Positions 1-8,708 of a stretch of DNA of 64,000 bases are shown here, piece by piece. The DNA comes from Chromatium weissei. Its GTDB lineage: Bacteria > Pseudomonadota > Gammaproteobacteria > Chromatiales > Chromatiaceae. The translations under genes and the position numbers were made by a program. The stretch covers positions 61,795 through 125,794 of the forward strand of contig NZ_NRRR01000007.1 of NCBI RefSeq assembly GCF_016583765.1, given 5' to 3'. The notes under the pieces were generated by a model. The model saw nothing but the letters and a program-made list of their open reading frames with translations, was not told the origin of the DNA and did no database searches. Positions within the stretch are counted from its first letter, which is position 1; every line of letters starts with the position of its first letter.

Positions 1-1347
1 AAAACAGCAGATGAAAAAGCAGTGCAAGATGTGTTCAAATCTGAATACGCCGCTTGGCGAAAAGGCTATGAAAAAATCGATCAAGTTTTAGTAAAAATGA
101 TTCAAGTCACAACGGCTGAAGATTATGCACCTTTATACGCTGAATTCATAAAATTAGTGCATAGCATGATGTTACTTTCGGATCGTGTCGGTGTTTTAAT
201 TGATACGATGGTTGCATTTAATAATCAAAGTACACACGCTGCTGTTGAACATGCGCTTTCAGATGCAGGATATATGTTTGTTTTCACGCTGGTCGGTATT
301 GGCGTTGGATTGATCTTGGCAATTGTTTTAGGTCTATTCATTATTCGTGATACGTTGCGGCAATTGGGCGGCGAGCCAGCTTATGTTGTTGATTTAGTTA
401 ATCAAGTTGCTATAGGTGATTTGACGGTGCGAATTGATTTGCGTGCTGGCGATACGACCAGTTTGCTCGCCGCATTTGCGCAAATGGTGACGAATATGCG
501 ACGCGTATTGCATGAGGTGACGACCGCCAGTGCGCAGGTGGCAGCAGCAGCGGAACAGCTTTCAGCGACGAGCGAGCAGATGCGCGAGCAAGTTCGGTTG
601 GAACAGTCTGAAACCGATCAGGTGGCGACGGCGATGAATCAAATGACTGCCACTGTTGAAGAAGTTGCGCGTCATGCCGCTGCCGCTGCGCGAGCCGCTC
701 GGGAGACCGATACGGAAACCGAAGCGGGCAGTAAGGTGGTGATGAAGGCCGTGTCGGCGATTGAATCGCTGGCGCGAGAGGTGGAAACCGCCGGTGAAGT
801 GATCGCTCGATTGTCAGCCGATAGCACCGAGATTGGCGCAGTGCTTGACGTGATTCGCGGTGTCGCAGAACAAACCAACTTGCTGGCGCTGAATGCAGCC
901 ATTGAAGCTGCTCGCGCTGGCGAACAGGGACGCGGATTTGCCGTCGTGGCGGCTGAAGTGCGCACGCTCGCCAGCCGTACTCAATCATCCATTTTAGATA
1001 TTCAAGCCAAGATTGAACGCGTACAAAGTGGTTCGGCTGGCGCGGTGCAGGTCATGGAAAAAGGGCAAATCAAAGCCCGTGAAAGTGTGGCGCAAGCACG
1101 ACAAGCAGGTGAATCGCTACATGTTATTAGCGTTTCAATTACCAGTATCAATGACATGAATCGACAAATTGCCAGTGCCGCTGAAGAACAAAGCGCCGTC
1201 GCTGAAGAAATTAACCGCAATATCCACACGATTTCTGGCACCGTTGATCAAACCTCTGCTGGTTCTGCACAAATCGCTACTGCAAGTGAAAAACTAGCGC
1301 AATTGGCTGTGCAGTTGCAGGAGCGAGTTGCACAGTTCAAAATCTAA
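1..1347 (+). CDS. methyl-accepting chemotaxis protein (5' end outside window)
   Basis: Chemoreceptor that relays ligand signals to CheA/CheW. The reading frame is open to the first base of the window, so the start codon lies upstream; the GTG at 22 is only the first internal start. Visible parts are the end of a sensory region, one hydrophobic membrane segment (about bases 270-350), a HAMP region (about 350-520) and a long helical signalling domain whose hairpin tip, around bases 862-970, has the hallmark [20 protein letters not shown] core. A REC-HDOD gene follows 31 bp downstream on the same strand and may be cotranscribed. The sensed ligand cannot be told, because most of the sensory domain is missing here. 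Confidence 0.93.
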   Translation, partial: KTADEKAVQDVFKSEYAAWRKGYEKIDQVLVKMIQVTTAEDYAPLYAEFIKLVHSMMLLSDRVGVLIDTMVAFNNQSTHAAVEHALSDAGYMFVFTLVGIGVGLILAIVLGLFIIRDTLRQLGGEPAYVVDLVNQVAIGDLTVRIDLRAGDTTSLLAAFAQMVTNMRRVLHEVTTASAQVAAAAEQLSATSEQMREQVRLEQSETDQVATAMNQMTATVEEVARHAAAAARAARETDTETEAGSKVVMKAVSAIESLAREVETAGEVIARLSADSTEIGAVLDVIRGVAEQTNLLALNAAIEAARAGEQGRGFAVVAAEVRTLASRTQSSILDIQAKIERVQSGSAGAVQVMEKGQIKARESVAQARQAGESLHVISVSITSINDMNRQIASAAEEQSAVAEEINRNIHTISGTVDQTSAGSAQIATASEKLAQLAVQLQERVAQFKI

Positions 1348-1378
1348 TCATCATCACTTTTAATAGAAGTAAAACATT

Positions 1379-2581
1379 GTGATTCGTATCATTATCGTTG
1401 AGGATGATGCGTCAACCGGCGCATTATTAGTGCAATTGGTAAAACGATTGTGGACAGATGCGTCGGTTATTCTGGAATCTGATGCTGTTTCTGGTATTGA
1501 GCAATGGCGTATTCATGGCGCAGATTTAATTCTGCTCGATTGGGGATTGCCCGGAATCAGTGGAATGGAAGCACTTAAACAGATTAGAAAATCGGATACA
1601 AAAACGAAATGCGTGATGATTTCTGGTCATGCAGAACGCGATGTGATTTTGGCAGCGCGAGCCAATCAAGTAGATGCTTTTATTGTCAAGCCATTTAATG
1701 CGAAACAGGTCATGATTCGCTTGGCAGAAATCATGGAAACATCTAAAGCACTGAATACGCCAAAAGCCAATGACTTTTCTTCGCTTGATGATTTTATTCG
1801 TTTTAGAATGACGCAAGGAACACTGGGTTTACCGATTGATCCCGAATTGATTAGCGTCATTGAAACGCTGCGCAATGCAAGTGGCGGTGAGCGCGTGAGA
1901 ATTTTGCGGCGCTGCCAATTTCATCCCACTTTGGTGTTTCGTTTATTAAGCCTTGCCAATAGCAGTCAATATATTCAGGGCATGAATTCAGTTGAAACCT
2001 TTGAAGCTGCGATTCAATTGGTAGGATTAGATGGTTTTATCAATCTTGCTGTAGAAATGTCCCTGCATCAGGGCAGTCATTTACAGCAAGATTTCTTAAA
2101 AACATGGCAAACGAAATATCAACGTGATGGAATTGCACTGGCCGAAATCGTTACTAAATTAGCAGCGGATTTGCCAGAAAATATCTCTTTTAATCTGAAT
2201 GCAGCGCGTTCGGCCTGTATGCTCTATCGCGTTGGTGAATTGGCGCTATTACAGGTGATGCAGGCTTGGATTGATTCTGGATACGAACTGGATGAATTAA
2301 CCTGTAATAACACCTTAAAAACACATTCAAGCGCCTTTGGAAATCGAATTAAAACACAGTGGAACATTCCGAATACGATTCGCGGGCGCATTGGCGCAGC
2401 CTACTTATTGCCATCAGGAACAGTTAAAATTGATGTGATTATGATGCGAATTGCACATCTGTTACTGACAGACAATGATCAACAGGAATTGCCACGATTA
2501 TTGGCGCGAGTGGGTTTGAATGAGGAGCAAGTGAAAAGCTATCGACCTAATACGGCTGTTGATGGTGGAGTGAGTTTTTAA
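1379..2581 (+). CDS. response regulator with HDOD output domain
   Basis: A 400-residue two-domain regulator. Residues 1-120 form a receiver domain with acidic pair E8/D9, phosphoacceptor D54 in the LLDWGLPG loop and K104 in IVKPF. Residues about 150-345 match an HDOD domain (LISVIETLRNASGG near its start, then FRLLSLANS), a metal-free relative of HD phosphohydrolases used for signalling. The start is GTG at 1379, 31 bp after the chemoreceptor stop, suggesting a shared transcript. HDOD proteins often act in motility or c-di-GMP control, and the next gene on the opposite strand is a GGDEF-EAL protein. The exact target is unknown. Confidence 0.85.
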   Translation: MIRIIIVEDDASTGALLVQLVKRLWTDASVILESDAVSGIEQWRIHGADLILLDWGLPGISGMEALKQIRKSDTKTKCVMISGHAERDVILAARANQVDAFIVKPFNAKQVMIRLAEIMETSKALNTPKANDFSSLDDFIRFRMTQGTLGLPIDPELISVIETLRNASGGERVRILRRCQFHPTLVFRLLSLANSSQYIQGMNSVETFEAAIQLVGLDGFINLAVEMSLHQGSHLQQDFLKTWQTKYQRDGIALAEIVTKLAADLPENISFNLNAARSACMLYRVGELALLQVMQAWIDSGYELDELTCNNTLKTHSSAFGNRIKTQWNIPNTIRGRIGAAYLLPSGTVKIDVIMMRIAHLLLTDNDQQELPRLLARVGLNEEQVKSYRPNTAVDGGVSF

Positions 2582-2602
2582 TGTGCGCGGTGAAGCGCAA
2601 AT

Positions 2603-4711
2603 TTAATGCGAATGCGTTTCAGCGCCGGGACGCACAAAATTTGCAATTAACGCTTCAATTTGTATTGGCTCCATCGGTTTGCCAATGAGATAACCTTGAA
2701 TTTCAGTCACGCCAAGTGCTTCAATAAAATCACATTGACGCAGCGTTTCTACGCCTTCTGCAATCACACTTAATCCCATTGTTTGCCCAATTGCAGTGAC
2801 TGCTCGCACAATCACGCGATCCGCCTGTACATGGGTGATATTGGTGACAAAAGCGCGATCAATTTTAATGGCATCAATAGGAAAGCGTAGTAGATATTCT
2901 AATGACGAATGACCAATGCCGAAATCATCAAGCGCAATTTTTAATCCGGTATCGCGCAGTCGTTTCAACAATTGAATTGCGCTGGTGGGGTCTTGCATGG
3001 CGAGACTTTCAGTGATTTCTAATTCAATATGCGCTGGATTGACGTTGCTACTCGTCACTGCATGTTGAATTTTATTAAATAAATTCGGTTCCAAAAACTG
3101 GCGCGGCGATAAATTGATGCCGACGCGAAGCGCCAGCCCCAGTTGTTCCCAACGCCGCGCTTGCCGACAAGCATCTTCCAATACCCATTGTCCGACTTCA
3201 GAAATCAGTCCCAAACTTTCTAGCAGTGGAATAAAACGCGACGGCGGTATCAAACCCCAAGTCGGATGCTGCCAGCGCAGCAGCGATTCTGCGCCGATGA
3301 TGTTGCCGGTGCGTAAATCCATTTGTGGTTGATAAACAAGGAAAAACTCTTGGCGTTCGAGTGCAGTATGCAGCGCCCGCTCCACCGCCAGCGTTTCGGT
3401 GAAGCGCGAATTGGAGGGCGTATTTGGCGTTGCGACCAGCAGTGCGCGAGCTTGACTTTGTGCCAGACGTTGCGCGTCTTGTGCCAATAATAACAATTGG
3501 TTAGCGTTGGTTGCGTGTTCAGGAAAGAGCGCCACGCCAGAAGTGAAGGTCAAAATTGTGTCGTTCTGCGCAATGTGAAATGGGCGGCGCAAATGGGATA
3601 GCACGGACTCAAAACGATCCAGTGCGATTGTCATGTTGGTGGCGCGAAACATCACCGCAAATTCATCGCCACCCGTGCGAGCGACGGCATCCGTATCGAA
3701 AATGAGACGGCGCAGTCGCTGTGCCAGTCGCGTCAAGAGCAAATCGCCGAGCGCCTCGCCGAGCGCCTCGTTGTGACGATGAAAACGAGAGATGTCGATC
3801 CAGCCGACCAGCAGCACATCTCCGTTTTCCGTGTTGATTTTCGGCAACATTTCGCCGATTTGCCGCAGCAACAGTCGCCGATTGGGTAAATCCGTCAGTT
3901 CGTCATGCAGCGCCAAATAGTCGACCAGCGCCTCGGTGTGGCGTAACGCGGTCACATCCTGAAATGCGCCAAACATCAGCGCGTGATCGCCACCCTGTAC
4001 GCCGCGTTCACCCACGAAACGCACCAGCCGATCTTGCTGACCGGTGTGCATTCGCAATTCCATTTCGATGGAGCCGGTGGATTGTCGCGCCAAATTCATC
4101 AGCCGCTGTGCTCGCGCCCGATCATCCGAATGCACGACTGCCAGAAAATCCGCAACGTGACCAATGCTTTGCGCAGAAACACCCAAGACCGCTTCCAAAT
4201 CATCCGACCAGTGCAGTGAATCGTCGGTCAAACGCCATTCCCAAAAAGCAAGTTTAGCGATTCGGCACGCCGAGGTTTGGCGCAAACGACTTTGGCGCAC
4301 TTCACGACTGAGTTGACCGGAACGCAGCGCATACCGCACCCGTTGCGTCAACAGCGTCCAGTTAATTGGTTTGGTAATAAAATCGGTCGCACCCACGCTG
4401 AATGCTTTATCAATTGCTTTCAGGTCATCCGCGCCCGTCAGCATAATCAATGGCGTACCTTCATTTTGATCAATGAGACGCATTTCAGCACAAGCCGTAA
4501 AGCCATCCATGACCGGCATCATCACATCGAGCAATACCAGCAAGGGACGGTATTGATTGAACAGCGTGACCGCCTGTTCGCCATTCGCTGCTTCAATAAT
4601 TTCAAAGCCCTGACGACTCAGCACACCACGCAACAGCATTCGTGTCGCACGATCATCGTCAACAATTAACAACGGTTGAGATAGGTTTGTAATGCGTGCA
4701 TCAGTGTTCAA
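2603..4711 (-). CDS. REC-PAS-GGDEF-EAL c-di-GMP regulator
   Basis: A 702-residue response regulator for cyclic di-GMP turnover. The receiver domain (about 12-130) has D62 in LLDVMMP. A PAS-like domain spans about 155-260. A GGDEF domain has an intact GGDEF signature near residue 347, so diguanylate cyclase activity is possible. The EAL phosphodiesterase domain (about 435-690) starts with ESL instead of EAL but keeps the metal-binding glutamate; it also has ELEITES, the DDFG loop (here DDFGIG), IAEGVET and QGYLIGKP, so it probably still hydrolyses c-di-GMP. It is convergent with the REC-HDOD gene, with 21 bp between stops. Its partner kinase is not in the window. Confidence 0.92.
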   Translation of the reverse strand: MNTDARITNLSQPLLIVDDDRATRMLLRGVLSRQGFEIIEAANGEQAVTLFNQYRPLLVLLDVMMPVMDGFTACAEMRLIDQNEGTPLIMLTGADDLKAIDKAFSVGATDFITKPINWTLLTQRVRYALRSGQLSREVRQSRLRQTSACRIAKLAFWEWRLTDDSLHWSDDLEAVLGVSAQSIGHVADFLAVVHSDDRARAQRLMNLARQSTGSIEMELRMHTGQQDRLVRFVGERGVQGGDHALMFGAFQDVTALRHTEALVDYLALHDELTDLPNRRLLLRQIGEMLPKINTENGDVLLVGWIDISRFHRHNEALGEALGDLLLTRLAQRLRRLIFDTDAVARTGGDEFAVMFRATNMTIALDRFESVLSHLRRPFHIAQNDTILTFTSGVALFPEHATNANQLLLLAQDAQRLAQSQARALLVATPNTPSNSRFTETLAVERALHTALERQEFFLVYQPQMDLRTGNIIGAESLLRWQHPTWGLIPPSRFIPLLESLGLISEVGQWVLEDACRQARRWEQLGLALRVGINLSPRQFLEPNLFNKIQHAVTSSNVNPAHIELEITESLAMQDPTSAIQLLKRLRDTGLKIALDDFGIGHSSLEYLLRFPIDAIKIDRAFVTNITHVQADRVIVRAVTAIGQTMGLSVIAEGVETLRQCDFIEALGVTEIQGYLIGKPMEPIQIEALIANFVRPGAETHSH

Positions 4712-4869
4712 GAAGTAAAGCCTTCCATGTGAATTATTTTGTGCAAAATGCGTGATCAGTAAACACTATAATCAACCGCCATTGTTCAACAAAATGATTT
4801 ACAGTTGGTTGACATTGTTTTGGTGTAATCGGTGACATCTATCACAAAAACACGCGTTTGGAGAAACAC

Positions 4870-5217
4870 ATGACGTATTTCGATAATGAAGTATTGAATG
4901 AATTGCTGGAGATTTTAGGGAAGGAAGACCTGTGTGCCATCACAACAAGTTTTGTTGATCAACTTGACAATCAGTTAGTGGAATTAACAGCGCATTGTGC
5001 GAATGCAGAACTTGCCGAAATGTCACGTATTGCGCACTCGCTCAAAGGCGGTGCAGGTAATCTTGGCGCAATTGCCCTGTCTGATATTGCTGCCGCCGTT
5101 GAACGTCATTCGCGCTCCGGTAACACCGAATTGGTGACAACGGCAATGACCGCCTTGCCTGAAATTGCACAACAAACCATTATCGAATTGCGCCAACTTG
5201 GTTATTTATCTTCGTAG
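4870..5217 (+). CDS. Hpt-domain phosphotransfer protein
   Basis: A free-standing histidine phosphotransfer domain of 115 residues, which shuttles phosphoryl groups between hybrid kinases and response regulators. The conserved phosphohistidine is H56 in the motif AHSLKGGAGNLGA. The protein is all-helical with no other domain. I chose the ATG at 4870 because GGAG at 4860-4863 is well spaced before it; an in-frame TTG at 4858 is less likely. It is divergent from the GGDEF-EAL receiver protein and may be its phosphodonor, which is inference from position. An intrinsic terminator follows at 5298-5324. Confidence 0.85.
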   Translation: MTYFDNEVLNELLEILGKEDLCAITTSFVDQLDNQLVELTAHCANAELAEMSRIAHSLKGGAGNLGAIALSDIAAAVERHSRSGNTELVTTAMTALPEIAQQTIIELRQLGYLSS

Positions 5218-5297
5218 TGGCTGCTTATTTCTGATCCATTTATTACCGCGGCGGCAAATCAGTTTTCAATCACATTTACTGTACCTTTTTATAAGGC

Positions 5298-5324
5298 AAA
5301 ACCCTGCGGCAACGCGGGGTTTTT
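5298..5324 (+). terminator. intrinsic terminator after Hpt gene
   Basis: A perfect 11-bp stem, 5298-5308 pairing with 5313-5323 (one G-T wobble), with a GCAA tetraloop and a T-run. The symmetric A-run and T-run mean it can also stop minus-strand transcription coming from the argF-ygiM side. Confidence 0.88.
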
Positions 5325-5335
5325 AATTTAATATG

Positions 5336-6016
5336 CTAAAAACTACTCCAATTACTTTTTCGTCTGCGGAATGACAAATGCGGAAAAATTAAACCAATTA
5401 ACACGCCGACAATTAACACGCCAGCACCAATCAGAAACCAGCGTTGTTGAATTTGATGCGTGACATCGCTGTGTTTTTGCAGCAGTTCTTCTCGCTCACG
5501 CGTCAATTCGCTCACCTGAATGCGCAGTCGGTCACGTTCATTAGTGATTTCCAAGACATTTGATGACGCGTGACGAATCGTTGCCAGCTCTTGTTCCAAT
5601 GCTTGTTTTGCTTCTTTTAATGATTGCGCTGTTTCTGTTAATGCAGCGTGTTCTGTTTCTAAAGTGGATAACTTCGCTGATAGTGCTTCGGGCGCTTGTT
5701 TCAATTCGGTTAAATGCGCTTGCAGTTCTGCAAGTTGCGTGCGGGTAGCGGCTTCTTTTTGTAATTGATTCGTCAGCACATAACCCTGTGTACCGTTTTC
5801 AGTGCGAACTCGCGTGTATTCAGTTTCTTTATTCACACTGAGCACTTCAAGCGGTGTTCCGCTTTCAAGCATTCGTATGATTTTGTAACGTGCACTTTCA
5901 CCAGCGCGAAGTGGTATCTGCAATTGATCAGTAACGTATTGCGTTTCAGCCTGCACCATTGCGCTATTCAATACGCTGATAAACATGAGAATGAATAACC
6001 ACCAAAAGCGTCTCAT
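5336..6016 (-). CDS. YgiM-like SH3b-domain membrane protein (TIGR04211 type)
   Basis: A 226-residue envelope protein of unknown role. It has a signal peptide of about 24 residues ending VQA, a bacterial SH3 domain at about 27-85 (ESARYKIIRMLESGTPLEV is the typical core), a long coiled coil at about 95-190 and a C-terminal membrane helix at about 195-215 followed by a basic tail. This layout matches the YgiM family. I chose the ATG at 6016, preceded by AGGAG, rather than the GTG at 6037 that overlaps the argF stop. The gene lies directly downstream of argF and is probably cotranscribed with it. Confidence 0.85.
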   Translation of the reverse strand: MRRFWWLFILMFISVLNSAMVQAETQYVTDQLQIPLRAGESARYKIIRMLESGTPLEVLSVNKETEYTRVRTENGTQGYVLTNQLQKEAATRTQLAELQAHLTELKQAPEALSAKLSTLETEHAALTETAQSLKEAKQALEQELATIRHASSNVLEITNERDRLRIQVSELTREREELLQKHSDVTHQIQQRWFLIGAGVLIVGVLIGLIFPHLSFRRRKSNWSSF

Positions 6017-6033
6017 ACGCTTTTCTCCTAATA

Positions 6034-6960
6034 TCACGATGCAGGTTTCAATAAGAATTCAAGTAGTGCTTTTTGAGCATGTAGCCGATTTTCAGCTTCA
6101 TCCCAAACGACCGATTGCGCACCATCAATGACGGATGCTGCGACTTCTTCACCGCGATGCGCGGGCAAGCAGTGCATGAACAGGGCATCACGCGCTGCTC
6201 GCGCCATCACGGTATCGGTGACTTGATACGGTGCAAATAATGCTTGCCGCTGCGCCTGTTCTTCTTCCTGTCCCATGCTGGCCCAGACATCGGTGCTCAC
6301 CAGATGTGCACCCTCTGCGGCTTCCACCGGATCGCGCACGATGGTGCAGTGGTCGGCCGCGGCAGCGAGCAGTGCCGCATCCGGTTCAAAACCTTCCGGG
6401 CAGGCAATGCGCAATTCAAAATCAAACAGTTGCGCTGCTTCCATAAAGGAATGACACATGTTGTTGCCGTCGCCGATCCACGCCACGCGTCGCCCACGAA
6501 TGTCGCCGCGATGTTCGTGATAGGTCTGCATGTCGGCCAGCAACTGACACGGATGACAGCGGTCAGTCAAACCGTTAATCACCGGCACACTGGAATAGGC
6601 GGCAAAACGCTCCACCGTTTCCTGTTTGAAGGTGCGAATCATCACCGCGTCCACCATGCGTGACAGCACGCGGGCGCTATCTTCAATCGGTTCACCGCGT
6701 CCGAGCTGGGTGTCACGCGGTGACAAAAACAGCGCATGACCGCCGAGTTGCACCATTCCAGCTTCAAAGGAAACGCGAGTGCGCGTGGAAGACTTCTCGA
6801 AAATCATCGCAAGAGTGCGATAAGGAAAAGGGCGATAAATCTCGCCGCGCTGCAACATGCGTTTGAGTTCGCTGGCGCGAGCAATCAACGTTCGCGCTTC
6901 CAGCGGAGTCAAATCGAATAGGGTTAAAAAATGCCGACAAAGTGTTGGCTTGGCATCCAT
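6034..6960 (-). CDS. argF: ornithine carbamoyltransferase
   Basis: Makes citrulline from ornithine and carbamoyl phosphate in arginine biosynthesis (cytosolic trimer). The 308-residue length is normal. Signature residues are present: STRTR at 58-62 for carbamoyl phosphate, HPCQ near 134-137, and [10 protein letters not shown] near the C-terminus for ornithine closure. It lies 12 bp downstream of argD on the same strand, so argD-argF form an operon. Its expression probably depends on the boxA-containing leader upstream of argD. Confidence 0.97.
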   Translation of the reverse strand: MDAKPTLCRHFLTLFDLTPLEARTLIARASELKRMLQRGEIYRPFPYRTLAMIFEKSSTRTRVSFEAGMVQLGGHALFLSPRDTQLGRGEPIEDSARVLSRMVDAVMIRTFKQETVERFAAYSSVPVINGLTDRCHPCQLLADMQTYHEHRGDIRGRRVAWIGDGNNMCHSFMEAAQLFDFELRIACPEGFEPDAALLAAAADHCTIVRDPVEAAEGAHLVSTDVWASMGQEEEQAQRQALFAPYQVTDTVMARAARDALFMHCLPAHRGEEVAASVIDGAQSVVWDEAENRLHAQKALLEFLLKPAS

Positions 6961-6972
6961 GAGATCACGTCT

Positions 6973-8169
6973 CTATTGGGAAAATGATGCAGCGGTAGAG
7001 CTGAGAAATTGACTAATCAAATCAGTAAGTTTCTGTACAAGTTGCTCCGCCTCCGATTGCGCCAAAATCAGCGGCGGCAATAATCGAATCACGCGCTCGG
7101 CAGTGACGTTAATCAACAATCCAGCGTCAAGTGCGGCATGAACCAATTCACCGCAGGGGCGATTCAGTTCAATACCGATCATCAAACCTTGCCCACGAAT
7201 CTCGACCACTTCAGGTTGTGATTTCAATGCGGCGCGAAATGCTGCTTGCAGTGCCGCACCCTGACGCGCTGCATTGTCAATTAAACCTTCTTTTTCAATG
7301 GTTTCGAGCACTGCGCGCCCCACGCGACAAACCAGCGGATTGCCGCCAAAGGTGGAACCGTGTGCGCCGGGCGTGAACACTTCAGCCGCTGCACCCCGAG
7401 CAAGACACGCACCAATGGGAACGCCGTTGCCGAGTGCCTTCGCTAGCGTCATCACGTCGGGCTTGACTTCGGCGTGTTCGTGGGCAAACCAGCGTCCCGT
7501 GCGTCCCATTCCCGTTTGAATTTCATCAAAAATCAGTAACCAGCCTTCGCGGTCGCATCGAGCGCGTAACTGTTGCAAATAATTTTCAGCGGGAACGCGA
7601 ATGCCGCCTTCACCCTGAATCGGCTCCACCATGATTGCCACAATGTTCGACCGATTGGCTGCGGCAATGTCAATCGCCTCGATGTCGTTGTAGGGAACGC
7701 GCACAAATCCCTGCACCAGTGGTTCAAAACCGGCTTGCACCTTACGATTGCCGGTGGCGGAAAGGGTGGCAAGCGTGCGTCCGTGAAAACTGTTTTCCAT
7801 GACCAGAATTGCGGGATTTTCAATGCCGCGCCGATGCGCATGAAGTCGCGCCAGCTTAATTGCTGCTTCATTCGCCTCCGCGCCGGAGTTGGCAAAAAAT
7901 ACGCGCTCCATCCCCGCACGTTCCGTCAGCAATGCGCCCAGTCGTTCCTGTTCGGCGATGCCATATAAATTTGAAGTGTGTAGTAACTGGGCAGCCTGTT
8001 CGCAAATTGCCGCAGTGACAGCGGAATGCGCGTGACCGAGTCCACACACTGCGATGCCAGATAGCGCATCCAGATATTGCTTGCCGGTGGTATCCCACAA
8101 CCACACACCTTCACCGCGTGCAAAGGTCACTGGCAAGCGTTTATAGGTAGCCATTAAAAATTCAGTCAT
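6973..8169 (-). CDS. argD: acetylornithine aminotransferase
   Basis: PLP enzyme that converts N-acetylglutamate semialdehyde to N-acetylornithine; many ArgD enzymes also act as succinyldiaminopimelate transaminase in lysine synthesis. The 398 residues include NSGAEANEAAIKLAR (phosphate binding), D215 in IFDEIQTGMGRTG and the Schiff-base lysine K244 in TLAKALGNG. First gene of argD-argF. The start codon lies only about 29 nt beyond an intrinsic terminator hairpin (8198-8228). No strong Shine-Dalgarno sequence is visible, only a distant GAG. There is no room for a promoter between hairpin and ATG, so transcription must read through the hairpin. Confidence 0.96.
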   Translation of the reverse strand: MTEFLMATYKRLPVTFARGEGVWLWDTTGKQYLDALSGIAVCGLGHAHSAVTAAICEQAAQLLHTSNLYGIAEQERLGALLTERAGMERVFFANSGAEANEAAIKLARLHAHRRGIENPAILVMENSFHGRTLATLSATGNRKVQAGFEPLVQGFVRVPYNDIEAIDIAAANRSNIVAIMVEPIQGEGGIRVPAENYLQQLRARCDREGWLLIFDEIQTGMGRTGRWFAHEHAEVKPDVMTLAKALGNGVPIGACLARGAAAEVFTPGAHGSTFGGNPLVCRVGRAVLETIEKEGLIDNAARQGAALQAAFRAALKSQPEVVEIRGQGLMIGIELNRPCGELVHAALDAGLLINVTAERVIRLLPPLILAQSEAEQLVQKLTDLISQFLSSTAASFSQ

Positions 8170-8197
8170 GGGTGGCGGCTCAATTTAGGAAACAAAA

Positions 8198-8228
8198 AAG
8201 GCGGTTTCTCCACTTGGGAAACCGCCTT
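8198..8228 (-). terminator. intrinsic terminator / attenuator before argD
   Basis: An 11-bp perfect stem (8198-8208 with 8218-8228) followed on the minus strand by six T and then GTTT. It sits between the leader and the argD start codon, a typical place for an attenuator. Confidence 0.85.
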
Positions 8229-8464
8229 GGTCGTGAAGGCGTGGCGGCGGAATATCACATGAAAACCGATATTTTGTTTGGCCGTGACTCGGCAATGCTC
8301 AGTCATGCCAAATCTGCAACAACGCAGACTATTGCAGTACGAACGCTTCGATACGCTTCAAGTTTTACATCAGCAACTCGTGCTGATAACCGCATACTTA
8401 AACTTGTTAAAGAGCGTGATCAAACCGCATGGGTTAAATGATCGCCATTGGGTACATACTGCTC
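8229..8464 (-). ncRNA. structured leader RNA of argD-argF (possible independent small RNA)
   Basis: Non-coding stretch of the 538-bp gap between argD and trkA, read on the minus strand from a predicted start near 8463. It contains a boxA, a hairpin with TCAGCA/TGCTGA arms around 8370-8386 enclosed by AAGTTT/AAACTT, and a second weaker hairpin near 8281-8310, before the terminator. Short open frames with several Arg codons exist (for example ATG at about 8393, with R2, R6, R16 and R19) but lack a ribosome-binding site, so a leader peptide is not shown. I do not recognise a known RNA family. It could also be a relic of an rRNA operon leader. Confidence 0.5.
8404..8415 (-). promoter_or_regulatory. 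boxA antitermination element
   Basis: On the minus strand the sequence reads GCTCTTTAACAA, matching the rrn boxA core that recruits NusB/NusE. It lies about 50 nt after the predicted transcription start and about 175 nt before the terminator ahead of argD. Confidence 0.65.
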
Positions 8465-8469
8465 GGTGC

Positions 8470-8498
8470 AGGATAATGACAGTGGTTTGCAGTGTCAA
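8470..8498 (-). promoter_or_regulatory. sigma-70-type promoter of argD leader
   Basis: Minus-strand -35 box TTGACA (8493-8498, consensus), a 17-bp spacer, and -10 box TATCCT (8470-8475, 4 of 6 matches). It drives the leader with boxA and terminator and then argD-argF. Confidence 0.65.
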
Positions 8499-8708
8499 AG
8501 TCGTTATCTGTACCCGTGATGCACTCAGCATTCTTTAATAGAACCAAGCAAAATACCGTTGAATACACGATAGCAACCGCGCTGGGCACGACAATTTGTT
8601 CAACCGTCATTCACTGCTGAATTGCAAAACGCGTTGACGATAGGCAGACATCAGACAGTGCGCTAGGATCAATCACTGAATGGTTATATGAAATAAGAGC
8701 CGCGAATT

